Shown piece after piece: positions 1 through 5,751 of a stretch of DNA of 5,751 nt. Positions within the stretch are counted from its first letter, which is position 1, and every line of letters starts with the position of its first letter. The DNA is from Desulfobacterales bacterium. GTDB taxonomy: Bacteria > Desulfobacterota > Desulfobacteria > Desulfobacterales > ETH-SRB1. A model generated the notes under the pieces. It saw nothing but the letters and a program-made list of their open reading frames with translations. It did no database searches and had not been told where the DNA came from. The stretch is from assembly GCA_030669465.1 (NCBI GenBank), contig DAOVDN010000091.1:1-5751 (forward strand). Reading direction: 5' to 3'. A program made the position numbers and the translations under genes.

Positions 1-356
1 GTGACCTTCATGGTGGCCATGATCTCTCCGGAAGCATTCTTAAGGGCGATCTCGTTACCGGCGTGGATGCCGTCGGCATCCTCTTTTGAGCAAGACAAGG
101 TTACGGGTACCGGCCAAAATGTGCCGTCAGTCAGCAGAAAATTCTCGCAAACACCCTTCCAGTCATCCTTGGTCATAAAACCGGTTAACGGGCTGAATCC
201 GCCGATGCCCATCATAATAAGATCGCCGTTCTCACGACCCGAAATGGGAATGGTTTTCAAAGTTTCTGCCTTTTCCATCTCTGCCTCCAGGTCTTTTCCA
301 TGCAGCAAGCGACAGACTAACCCTTTTCCTCCATGTGGTGGTACTAATTTCGACAT
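1..356 (-). CDS. sat: Sulfate adenylyltransferase (ATP sulfurylase), N-terminal part, cut by the window edge
   Basis: Sat makes APS and pyrophosphate from sulfate and ATP in the cytoplasm, the first step of dissimilatory sulfate reduction. The visible 118 residues begin MSKLVPPHGGKGLV and contain GDLIMMGIGGFSPLTGFM (about 45-61) and FWPVPVTLS (about 80-88). These are characteristic of the N-terminal PUA-like domain and the following segment of sulfate-reducer Sat. The catalytic QxRNP and HxGH motifs would lie beyond the left edge and cannot be checked. The ATG at 356 is preceded by AAGGAGAGG with about 6 nt spacing, and the protein N-terminus matches the family start as I know it, so the start is secure. 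Family members are roughly 400-430 residues, so about a quarter is present. The frame is open with no disruption. It lies downstream of qmoC on the same strand across a 224-bp gap, which suggests separate or additional transcription. Confidence 0.95.
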   Translation of the reverse strand, partial: MSKLVPPHGGKGLVCRLLHGKDLEAEMEKAETLKTIPISGRENGDLIMMGIGGFSPLTGFMTKDDWKGVCENFLLTDGTFWPVPVTLSCSKEDADGIHAGNEIALKNASGEIMATMKV

Positions 357-395
357 AGGTTTCCTCTCCTTCTCAATATTATTTATTACTTAGCA

Positions 396-409
396 ACCGA
401 ACGTTCATT
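396..409. promoter_or_regulatory. Palindrome in the sat leader, possible operator
   Basis: GAACGTTC (399-406) is a perfect 8-bp palindrome within the partly symmetric context ACCGAACGTTCATT. It lies downstream of the candidate sat -10 box, where a bound repressor could block transcription. AACGTTC-centred sites occur among TetR-family operators, but the outer arms match poorly. An 8-bp palindrome may also occur by chance. Confidence 0.15.
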
Positions 410-425
410 CATTTACACGGGTTTC

Positions 426-454
426 TATTTAAAATGTAGAAAGGGAATTGTCAA
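426..454 (-). promoter_or_regulatory. Candidate sigma-70 type promoter of sat
   Basis: Reading the minus strand, a perfect -35 hexamer TTGACA lies at 454-449. TTAAAT (432-427, 16-nt spacing) or TAAATA (431-426, 17-nt spacing) could serve as the -10 box. The -10 match is only moderate. Transcription would start near 419, giving a leader of about 60 nt before the sat ATG. The position directly after a T6 run, between two genes of the same strand, fits a promoter that gives sat its own transcript. This is inferred from the sequence only. Confidence 0.45.
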
Positions 455-455
455 G

Positions 456-489
456 AAAAAAGTCACCAGTGTAGCGGCTTAGGGCCACT
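456..489 (-). terminator. Weak possible terminator after qmoC
   Basis: On the minus strand a short imperfect hairpin (AGTG at 468-471 with CACT at 486-489, extended by two inner G-C pairs after a bulge) is followed within a few bases by a run of six T (461-456). The stem is short and bulged, so it may terminate only partly or not at all. No stronger intrinsic terminator is visible between qmoC and sat. Confidence 0.2.
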
Positions 490-542
490 TTATATGGAGA
501 CCTTTGAAAAACAACCCTCTCAAAGTATTCTTTTTAACTTTA

Positions 543-570
543 ACTTTAGGCACATTAGCTCACTTTAGGC
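543..570. repeat. Two direct copies of ACTTTAGGC
   Basis: ACTTTAGGC occurs at 543-551 and again at 562-570, 19 bp apart. A related CATTAGCTCA lies between them, and a further partial copy (TAACTTTAACTTT) lies to the left. The stretch looks like a degenerate tandem repeat with a period of about 9-10 bp, starting just past the qmoC stop codon. No function can be assigned. Confidence 0.45.
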
Positions 571-580
571 GCTTGTAACT

Positions 581-1729
581 CTATCTTATTTTAAAACCTC
601 TATTCCCGTATTCAGCATATGCCATAGCGATTGTTCTGTAACCGAGATGAGCGAGCTTGGAAAATGGCAGAAATGCAAACAGGTTAAATACAAAAATAAG
701 ATGCACAAAATAGAGAGAATAGGAAGTACCGGCAAAGCCTGCCAGCCTTGTCATTTCGGTAAGCATACCGGAAAGCCCAACCCCCAGAACAAGTCCCAGC
801 AGATACCAATCCTTGTAACTGGTAGACTGGTCGGTTTTGGACAGACGGTTCTTTATCATCAGGATGCTGCCGATAATAAGGGCTACACCGGATACATTGG
901 CAAGCCATTTAACAGGATTCATCTGAGAATAAGGACCGTGTATCTGAAAGACATAGAGCACGACAAAAAATATGTTTGTTACAATAAAAAGCCCAACAAA
1001 TGAATAAAATACCATAAGATGTGCTGTAGCACGGTCTTTGTTTTCGCTGCATTCTGAAAACTTGCTGTGTTTTAATATCGTCGGCAGAACTCTGACAAGC
1101 GCTTTGATAAAACCGCTAATTTCCAGTCTCGTCTTATCCGTCTTTCCTTCAAGCACAGCATTTTTATGAATGTCATTTACAAATCTTTTGATCCCAATTG
1201 CGAAAATCGGAATAATCCAGAACAACCAAAGCGGGACAAAAATCATATCGACAAGCCATGAAGAAAAGAACTTGGAGTGAGCGATCTCATCACCTACAGG
1301 GGTAAAATCAAGCAGCCCTGTAATAAGGCCCAGAACTATAAAAATCGCCACGGGAATCCCCAAAAGAATGGGGAGTTTCTTCGGATCATTCACAGCCTTG
1401 CCTAACCATTTCGGCGTTGCATACTCCGAAATTGCATAGGAACGGATGGCCCCAAGCACATCACCTGGCTTTGCACCGCGCGGGCACATGGTAGTACAAT
1501 CTCCACAATTATGGCACAGCCATATGTCCATGTTGTTTACCAGTTTATCTTTCAGTCCCCATGATGCGGCAATCATCTCTTTCCTTGGAAAGGGTTTATT
1601 GTCCGGAGAAATAGGACAAACCACTGAACAGGTTGCACATTGAAAACACTTTTTTAGTGTGTCGCCCCCAAGCCCGACTACTTCTTTAACAAAATTCACA
1701 TCAGGCTCAATCAGGTATTCACTTGCCAT
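581..1729 (-). CDS. qmoC: QmoC, membrane subunit of the quinone-interacting membrane-bound oxidoreductase
   Basis: QmoC anchors the Qmo complex in the cytoplasmic membrane and links the menaquinone pool to QmoA and QmoB, and so to APS reductase. The 382-residue protein is a fusion. Residues 1-110 form an HdrC-like iron-sulfur domain with two CxxCxxCxxxCP motifs (C28, C31, C34, C38 and C72, C75, C78, C82), expected to bind two [4Fe-4S] clusters. Residues 119-357 form an HdrE/NarI-like membrane domain with about six hydrophobic segments (near 120-140, 158-180, 237-262, 273-292, 309-326 and 338-357). Histidines H237, H264, H343 and H361 are candidate haem b ligands; which of them bind haem is inference. 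The ATG at 1729 follows AGAGGAGG at about 7 nt spacing. It is the third gene of the operon, separated from qmoB by 102 bp of repeat-rich DNA. Length and layout are normal for the family. Confidence 0.96.
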   Translation of the reverse strand: MASEYLIEPDVNFVKEVVGLGGDTLKKCFQCATCSVVCPISPDNKPFPRKEMIAASWGLKDKLVNNMDIWLCHNCGDCTTMCPRGAKPGDVLGAIRSYAISEYATPKWLGKAVNDPKKLPILLGIPVAIFIVLGLITGLLDFTPVGDEIAHSKFFSSWLVDMIFVPLWLFWIIPIFAIGIKRFVNDIHKNAVLEGKTDKTRLEISGFIKALVRVLPTILKHSKFSECSENKDRATAHLMVFYSFVGLFIVTNIFFVVLYVFQIHGPYSQMNPVKWLANVSGVALIIGSILMIKNRLSKTDQSTSYKDWYLLGLVLGVGLSGMLTEMTRLAGFAGTSYSLYFVHLIFVFNLFAFLPFSKLAHLGYRTIAMAYAEYGNRGFKIR

Positions 1730-1746
1730 ACTATTACCTCCTCTTG

Positions 1747-1830
1747 CATTGACTATTGAATATTGTTGATTGACGATTGATTAATGAAGAGCGATTTCAA
1801 TCTTCAATCGTCAATCTTCAATCATCAATC
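1747..1830. repeat. Converging heptamer repeat array forming a long inverted repeat
   Basis: The qmoB-qmoC spacer is built almost wholly of a 7-bp unit, consensus NATTGAN. Six units run on the plus strand (1747-1788: CATTGAC, TATTGAA, TATTGTT, GATTGAC, GATTGAT, TAATGAA). After a 7-nt centre (1789-1795) five more run on the minus strand (1830-1796: GATTGAT, GATTGAA, GATTGAC, GATTGAA, GATTGAA). As a result 1768-1780 pairs perfectly with 1804-1816 (13 bp), and 1762-1765 with 1819-1822 after a 2x2 mismatch. The array reaches within 2 bp of the qmoB stop codon and ends just upstream of the qmoC ribosome binding site. In the mRNA it would form a hairpin without a following U-run, so it is not a standard terminator. 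It might affect mRNA stability or the QmoB:QmoC ratio. Confidence 0.85.
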
Positions 1831-1831
1831 A

Positions 1832-4171
1832 TTAGAACCCCTTGAACGGGTTCGGGCCAAGCTCTTCAACTGATTCCACAAAAGAATTAATAATCTCCGG
1901 AAGCTTGTCATATTCATCAATTGCAATCTCGAACTGGGCTACACGCTCCTCTTCCAGCGCCAGACTCGCCAATGCATCACCTATCTTTTTCATTCGTATG
2001 TCTGCAAGTTCGCTACCCTTTACAAAGTGGCACTGGTAGTCATCACCATGCTTGCAGCCGAGCAGAAAAATACCATCCATACCCTGGGAAAGAGCATCCT
2101 TGACCCATATCACGTTTACAGACCCAAGGCATCGGACCGGAATAAACCGGACATCAGCAGAATAAGTGAGCCTGTTCAAACCCGCAATATCCAGAGCCGG
2201 ATATGCATCATTTTCGCAAACCAGCCCAAGGAACCTTAAGGGCGGTTCATCAAAATCTTCTTCCGAAGGAACGCCGATTGCCTTGACCATCGACCCGATA
2301 CTGTCGATATTATAATCGGCAAAGCCGATTATACGCTCAGGACATGCGCCCATGCATGTTCCGCAGCGTCTACACCTTGTTGGATTCGGCTTTGGAGTTC
2401 CTTTTTCATCATCATCAAGAGCGCCGAATGGACATTCCTCTGTACACCGTTTGCACTGAGTACATCTTTGAAAGAAAAAGTCCGGAAATGTCATATCGCC
2501 GGACCTTGGGTGTACGGCAACGCCCCTGTTTACCGACTCCAAACATTGAATCGCTTTCAGGGCAGCTCCTGTAGCATCTTCTATCGATTCCCCTATGGTC
2601 ATGCTCCGGCGAACGCCTCCGGCTGCGTAAATACCGGTTCTCTGGGTTTCATATGGAAAACATATAAAGTTTGAATCACAATATCCATTAAAAAGACCGA
2701 TATCACGGAAACCAGGACCCTGTCTGTAAGCCAGATTGACAACAGGATCATCCACGGTAGCCGGAACCATGCCCGTTGCCAGCACCACCATATCTGCCTT
2801 AACCTGAATTTTTTCTCCCAGAAGGGTGTTGTCTGCTTCAACAATCAATCCATCACCATCTTTGGATACACTTACAACATTCCCTTTGGTCAAAAAGATT
2901 CCTTCATCCTGCTGTATGCTCTTGTAAAAGTTCTCCTGGAGTCCTGGTGTCCGCATGTGCTGGTAAAAGACATAAGCCTTCCCGTCATCATAATCTTCGC
3001 GCACATACTTTGCCTGTTTGAGAGATACAAGGCTTGTGACCGCACCGCAGTAGTCAAAGTCGCTGTCATCATCGCCCTTGCCGGGACTCTGAATAAAGAC
3101 AACCGATTTTGCTTCCTTTCCATCCGACGGTCTTGTTATCTTGCCCTTTGCAGCGATCTCCTCAAGCTGGTGATTAGTCACAACATCGGCCAGCTTTCCA
3201 AATCCAAGATGAGCAAATTTGTCGCCCTCCAGCTTATCCGGTCTCCATCCGGCGGCAAGGACAACTGCGCCGAATAATTCACCATTCGGATCCAGAGCAA
3301 GGATGTCCTTTTTTCCCTTGTTGTATTCTGCATAAACTTCGGCCAGCTTTTCAACATCAAGCTCTTTGCCGTTTTCATCAACCTTCATTTCATCGGGCAG
3401 AGGAAAGGGAACGTCAAACTCTATCTTTTCGCCGGGTTTTTTAAATGTCACTGTAAACTCACCAGGCTGACCGGCTATACGGGCAACTATTGTGTTAGTC
3501 TTAATCGTTATATTCGGATAGGCTTCAACCTCTTTGATTTTGGCATCGATTACCGGTGGGATCAGGCTTTCATAGGGATATTCCAGAGGGAGTTGCTTGC
3601 GAATTTTGGCTGCGTGTCCGCCAATAGATGACTCCTTTTCAACTATTGTTACATCATAGCCCGTCTTGGCCGCATCTATTGCAGCAGATATGCCTGTTAT
3701 ACCACCGCCGATAACAAGAATTTTTCTGCTCAAGGTTTCGAGCTTGTATGGCTCAGGCAGATCAATTTTTTCAAGCTTCGCCATTCCCATCTTTAGATAG
3801 TCTTCGGCCAGCATCTGAACATGATCGATGAACTGTTCATCTTCTTTCTGTTCTTCGGTAGGGGCCGGATATTTTGACCTGGGATGAGACCATACTACCT
3901 GTTCTCTCAGATTGACCCTGTCAACAATACAACCGTCAAACCTGAAAACATCAAAATTGACCCTGCGGGAACATCCGGCAATAACCATGCTATTGACACT
4001 TCCGTCCGCTATATCTTTCTTTATGAGGTCAACCCCTTCTTTTCCACATAGAAAAGGATGTGTTTTAACGCTCAATCCTTCTTCTTTGGGTACTTCACAC
4101 AACTTATCTATATTAAGGGCATCCCCGATCCCACAACCTGTGCAGATATATACACCATACTTTTTATCCAT
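1832..4171 (-). CDS. qmoB: QmoB, HdrA/MvhD-type flavin and iron-sulfur subunit of the Qmo complex
   Basis: QmoB is a cytoplasmic FAD and iron-sulfur subunit of the Qmo complex, which transfers electrons between menaquinol and APS reductase. The 779-residue protein has an N-terminal cysteine-containing domain (1-145, with YICTGCGIGD and AGCSRR). An HdrA-like flavoprotein region follows, with the dinucleotide motif GGGITG (155-160) and VVLATGM (462-468). Two ferredoxin-type motifs come next (C570, C573, C576, C580 and C600, C603, C606, C610), which predict two [4Fe-4S] clusters. The C-terminal MvhD/FlpD-like domain (about 645-779) has C652, C681, C706 and C714, probably a [2Fe-2S] site. The flavin region is paralogous to QmoA, with parallel segments at the FAD motif and at MVVLATGM. 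The ATG at 4171 is preceded by TAGGAGG, in which TAG is the qmoA stop codon. The size fits known QmoB. Confidence 0.96.
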   Translation of the reverse strand: MDKKYGVYICTGCGIGDALNIDKLCEVPKEEGLSVKTHPFLCGKEGVDLIKKDIADGSVNSMVIAGCSRRVNFDVFRFDGCIVDRVNLREQVVWSHPRSKYPAPTEEQKEDEQFIDHVQMLAEDYLKMGMAKLEKIDLPEPYKLETLSRKILVIGGGITGISAAIDAAKTGYDVTIVEKESSIGGHAAKIRKQLPLEYPYESLIPPVIDAKIKEVEAYPNITIKTNTIVARIAGQPGEFTVTFKKPGEKIEFDVPFPLPDEMKVDENGKELDVEKLAEVYAEYNKGKKDILALDPNGELFGAVVLAAGWRPDKLEGDKFAHLGFGKLADVVTNHQLEEIAAKGKITRPSDGKEAKSVVFIQSPGKGDDDSDFDYCGAVTSLVSLKQAKYVREDYDDGKAYVFYQHMRTPGLQENFYKSIQQDEGIFLTKGNVVSVSKDGDGLIVEADNTLLGEKIQVKADMVVLATGMVPATVDDPVVNLAYRQGPGFRDIGLFNGYCDSNFICFPYETQRTGIYAAGGVRRSMTIGESIEDATGAALKAIQCLESVNRGVAVHPRSGDMTFPDFFFQRCTQCKRCTEECPFGALDDDEKGTPKPNPTRCRRCGTCMGACPERIIGFADYNIDSIGSMVKAIGVPSEEDFDEPPLRFLGLVCENDAYPALDIAGLNRLTYSADVRFIPVRCLGSVNVIWVKDALSQGMDGIFLLGCKHGDDYQCHFVKGSELADIRMKKIGDALASLALEEERVAQFEIAIDEYDKLPEIINSFVESVEELGPNPFKGF

Positions 4172-4187
4172 GGATAACCTCCTACCT
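4172..4187 (-). promoter_or_regulatory. qmoB ribosome binding site overlapping the qmoA stop codon
   Basis: On the minus strand the qmoA stop codon TAG (4184-4182) runs straight into GAGG, so the Shine-Dalgarno AGGAGG shares bases with the stop. It sits 6 nt before the qmoB ATG at 4171. A second AGGAGG lies just upstream inside the end of qmoA. This arrangement favours translational coupling and balanced QmoA:QmoB synthesis, which is inferred from spacing alone. Confidence 0.7.
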
Positions 4188-5459
4188 CCTCACCAGGGTT
4201 TGAATAGCCTTAAGGGCCATACCGGTAGCATTCTGGTTTGATGATACCACGTCTCCCGGCTTATTGGCATATCCTGCTGCAAACATGCCCCCTTTTTCAA
4301 AATCGTTTATTATAAAGCCTTCATCAGTGTATTTCAGATCAGCGGGAAGCTTGCAACCCACAGTTGTCGGCTGCATACCGGTAGCAAGAACAACCATTTC
4401 GACCGCCTGGCTAATCTTCTCCCCTGTTACTGCATTCTCTGCAACCACTGTGATATTTTTGGAATCCGGATCTTCACTGACCTCTGCAACTTTACCTTTG
4501 ATCAAAAAGACATTTTCATCCTCTTTGATCTTCTGGTAAAACTTTTCATACCTCAGGCTCGGAGCCCTTACATCGATATAAAAGATATATATCCTGGCAT
4601 CGGGATACTGCTCCCTTATATATGTAGTCTGCTTCAACGAAGCCATACAACACACGTATGAACAATAGGGAAGATGATTCTCATCTCTTGAGCCCGCACA
4701 CTGCACAAAAGCAATGCTCTCCGGAGCCTTGCTGTCTGAAGGGCGGAGGATCTTTCCTTTTGTCGGCCCGTTGGGAGATGCAAATCTTTCCATCATCATG
4801 TTGGTAATGATGTTCTGATATTTTCCGAACCCCAGATTGTCTATCTTTGCAGCGTCATACGGCTCCCACCCTGTAGCCCATACGATAGCTCCTGCATTCA
4901 GATTGATCGTCTTTGCTCCCATGTTCAGATCAATAGCGTTATATTTACATGCTTCCAAACAACGTTTTGCATCATCAGTTCCTATGATCTGGGGTGAAAT
5001 GACATAACGAGCGGGAAAGGCCATTTCAAAAGGGAGATAAGCGGCTTTGGTACTGTTTATTCCGAAATTGAATTCACTGGAAATTTCAGTTTTACAAACC
5101 TCGGCGCAGTCTCCGCAACACGTACAATTTTCGTTTACATACCTGGGATTTAACTTTATGGTTACATCATAGTTACCGGCTGTTCCGTCAACCTTTTCAA
5201 CCTCTGCCAATGTAAATACTTTTATTCTCGGATTTTCCTTTATTCTCCTGAAATTGATCTCAAGCCCACAGGTCGGAGGGCAGAGTTTGGGAAAATATTT
5301 ATTCATCTGCGCTACTCTTCCGCCCAGGTAAGGATTTTTTTCAACCAGGAATACCTCATACCCTACTTCGGCAGCTTCGAGAGCCGTGGTTAACCCGCTT
5401 ATCCCTCCTCCGACCACCAAAATGCTCCCGCCGGCAAGGGCTGCTTTCTCTTCTGTCAT
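4182..5459 (-). CDS. qmoA: QmoA, HdrA-like FAD subunit of the Qmo complex
   Basis: QmoA is the smaller HdrA-like flavoprotein of the Qmo complex and works with QmoB in electron transfer to APS reductase on the cytoplasmic side. The 425-residue protein opens with the FAD-binding segment SILVVGGGISGL (12-23) and carries KLCPPTCG (59-65). It then has a ferredoxin-like insertion with C112, C115, C118 and C122, plus the HdrA-type segment FVQCAGSR (251-258) followed by C266, C270 and C271. The flavoprotein signature VVLATGMQP (356-364) follows. The second half of the insertion keeps only C167 and C171. Unlike QmoB, it lacks the N-terminal domain and the C-terminal ferredoxin and MvhD domains, as is usual for QmoA. 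An in-frame ATG at 5474 would add MRRDS but lies upstream of the Shine-Dalgarno, so I chose 5459. It is the first gene of qmoABC. Confidence 0.96.
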   Translation of the reverse strand: MTEEKAALAGGSILVVGGGISGLTTALEAAEVGYEVFLVEKNPYLGGRVAQMNKYFPKLCPPTCGLEINFRRIKENPRIKVFTLAEVEKVDGTAGNYDVTIKLNPRYVNENCTCCGDCAEVCKTEISSEFNFGINSTKAAYLPFEMAFPARYVISPQIIGTDDAKRCLEACKYNAIDLNMGAKTINLNAGAIVWATGWEPYDAAKIDNLGFGKYQNIITNMMMERFASPNGPTKGKILRPSDSKAPESIAFVQCAGSRDENHLPYCSYVCCMASLKQTTYIREQYPDARIYIFYIDVRAPSLRYEKFYQKIKEDENVFLIKGKVAEVSEDPDSKNITVVAENAVTGEKISQAVEMVVLATGMQPTTVGCKLPADLKYTDEGFIINDFEKGGMFAAGYANKPGDVVSSNQNATGMALKAIQTLVRR

Positions 5460-5470
5460 GCTATCCCTCC
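5460..5470 (-). promoter_or_regulatory. Ribosome binding site that fixes the qmoA start
   Basis: GGAGGG at 5470-5465 on the minus strand stands 5 nt before ATG 5459. It lies inside the alternative 5-codon extension from ATG 5474, which has only A/T-rich DNA before it and no Shine-Dalgarno. This supports 5459 as the true start. Confidence 0.8.
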
Positions 5471-5473
5471 GCA

Positions 5474-5504
5474 TTAAGAATTATTAAGAATAAAAAGTTA
5501 AGAA
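5474..5504. repeat. Three direct copies of TTAAGAA before qmoA
   Basis: TTAAGAA occurs at 5474-5480, 5484-5490 and 5498-5504 (plus strand), each followed by T, with start-to-start distances of 10 and 14 bp. They sit immediately upstream of the qmoA ribosome binding site. They could be simple-sequence drift or a repeated regulator site; nothing in the sequence decides between these. Confidence 0.45.
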
Positions 5505-5505
5505 T

Positions 5506-5574
5506 GATGAACTTGTAAAAAGTCAAAAAAATAAATGACTCTTGTGAATGTTTAATGTTTGACGAACTTGTAAA
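5506..5574. repeat. Direct repeat GAYGAACTTGTAAA, two copies
   Basis: GATGAACTTGTAAA (5506-5519) and GACGAACTTGTAAA (5561-5574) match at 13 of 14 positions and start 55 bp apart. Between them lie a related TGACTCTTGTGAA and two heptamers, GAATGTT and TAATGTT (5546-5559). This may be a duplicated regulator site or part of a dispersed intergenic repeat. Confidence 0.5.
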
Positions 5575-5649
5575 TAAGTAAAGATTTGGGATGGTTTCCT
5601 TCATTGTGATATGTAAACAGATATTTGTGGAATAGCGAAATCCTCATTC

Positions 5650-5704
5650 TGGAGCGAGGCAACCGCGTTGCCGGATTATCCGCCGACACGGTCGGCTTGC
5701 TCCA
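5650..5704. repeat. Cloverleaf-shaped palindromic element (four stems, no unpaired junction bases)
   Basis: An 8-bp outer stem (TGGAGCGA 5650-5657 with TTGCTCCA 5697-5704; one G-T pair) encloses three adjoining hairpins. These are GGCAAC-CGC-GTTGCC (5658-5672), GGA-TTA-TCC (5673-5681) and GCCGAC-ACG-GTCGGC (5682-5696). Each base from 5650 to 5704 is either in a stem or in one of three 3-nt loops. It is GC-rich in an AT-rich spacer. No T-run follows closely on either strand, so it is not a typical terminator, and arm sizes and loops do not fit a tRNA. It could be a small mobile palindromic repeat (REP or MITE-like), a protein-binding cruciform, or a structured RNA. Confidence 0.75.
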
Positions 5705-5751
5705 AAAGCGCAACAAATAATTCTCTTTTTGATCACATACCAGGGAACCAT

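Larger units (their letters stand above)
357..580 (-). other. Intergenic spacer between qmoC and sat, with control signals but no gene
   Basis: This 224-bp spacer is AT-rich and has no credible coding frame. In the direction of transcription it holds, first, two copies of a short repeat just after the qmoC stop. Next comes a hairpin with a 6-bp stem (502-507 with 520-525, 12-nt loop) that has no T-run after it. Then come a weak terminator-like hairpin with a T6 run (456-489), a TTGACA promoter-like box (449-454), an 8-bp palindrome (399-406), and the sat ribosome binding site (about 362-372). I infer that sat can be transcribed on its own, perhaps with read-through from qmoC. Confidence 0.6.
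5460..5751 (-). other. Non-coding region upstream of qmoA
   Basis: About 290 bp without a convincing gene. Next to qmoA it is very AT-rich and full of short direct repeats. TTGACT (5526-5521 on the minus strand) could be a -35 box, but the sequence 17 nt on (TCTTAA) is a poor -10 box, so no promoter is called. Further out is the cloverleaf palindrome (5650-5704). In many sulfate reducers aprBA lies directly upstream of qmoA. I cannot recognise an AprA C-terminus in the last 47 bases, so whether aprA comes next is unknown. Confidence 0.6.

Noticed and set aside
1..393. Plus-strand open frame of 130 codons opposite sat
   Set aside because: It is antisense to a clear Sat reading frame, starts at the window edge and has no recognisable protein features.
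647..1003. Plus-strand open frame of 118 codons opposite qmoC
   Set aside because: It is the antisense shadow of the QmoC membrane region; there is no recognisable domain and its composition is explained by the opposite strand.
2957..3277. Plus-strand open frame of 106 codons opposite qmoB
   Set aside because: It lies wholly inside the well-supported qmoB frame and resembles no known protein.
3912..4241. Plus-strand open frame of 109 codons across the qmoA-qmoB junction
   Set aside because: It is antisense to both genes and has no protein features.
5460..5474. Longer qmoA start at ATG 5474
   Set aside because: The Shine-Dalgarno GGAGGG lies downstream of this ATG and is correctly spaced for ATG 5459.
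5542..5558. Rex-type redox repressor site (TTGTGAA half-site at 5542-5548)
   Set aside because: Rex regulates sulfate-reduction genes in some deltaproteobacteria, but the second half-site TTCACAA is absent here, so only a chance half-match remains.
5650..5704. tRNA gene suggested by the cloverleaf shape
   Set aside because: Arm lengths, 3-nt loops, lack of a 7-nt anticodon loop and lack of TTC-type loop bases exclude a tRNA.
5650..5704. Intrinsic terminator of a gene upstream of qmoA
   Set aside because: No T-run directly follows the structure on either strand.
5644..5751. Minus-strand 35-codon open frame starting at the window edge and running through the cloverleaf
   Set aside because: The codons are dictated by the palindrome, no ribosome binding site can be seen, and it does not look like the end of AprA.

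Overview
The window comes from a dissimilatory sulfate-reducing bacterium, most likely a deltaproteobacterium (Desulfobacterota). The evidence is a complete qmoABC operon plus the start of a Sat protein of the sulfate-reducer type. All four genes lie on the minus strand, so transcription runs from high to low coordinates: qmoA, qmoB, qmoC, then sat.

Layout, in the direction of transcription. Positions 5751-5460 are a non-coding leader of about 290 bp. It holds a fully paired cloverleaf-shaped palindrome (5650-5704) and an AT-rich stretch of short direct repeats. qmoA (5459-4182) starts behind a strong Shine-Dalgarno sequence. qmoB (4171-1832) follows after 10 bp, and its ribosome binding site overlaps the qmoA stop codon. 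A 102-bp spacer filled by converging heptamer repeats separates qmoB from qmoC (1729-581). A 224-bp spacer follows, with a weak terminator-like signal and a promoter-like sequence. sat begins at 356 and runs off the left edge of the window; 118 residues are visible.

How the genes work together: Sat activates sulfate to adenosine 5'-phosphosulfate (APS), AprAB (not in the window) reduces APS to sulfite, and QmoABC is the membrane complex thought to pass electrons between the menaquinone pool and AprAB. QmoA and QmoB are HdrA-like flavoproteins. QmoB adds two ferredoxin-type cluster motifs and an MvhD-type cysteine domain. QmoC fuses an HdrC-like iron-sulfur domain to a membrane domain expected to bind haem b.

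The protein genes belong to a known system. The less explained signals are non-coding: the closed cloverleaf upstream of qmoA, the inverted heptamer array inside the operon, the repeats in the qmoA leader, and the position of sat behind qmoC with its own likely promoter. No transposase, CRISPR array, tRNA or rRNA gene was recognised.
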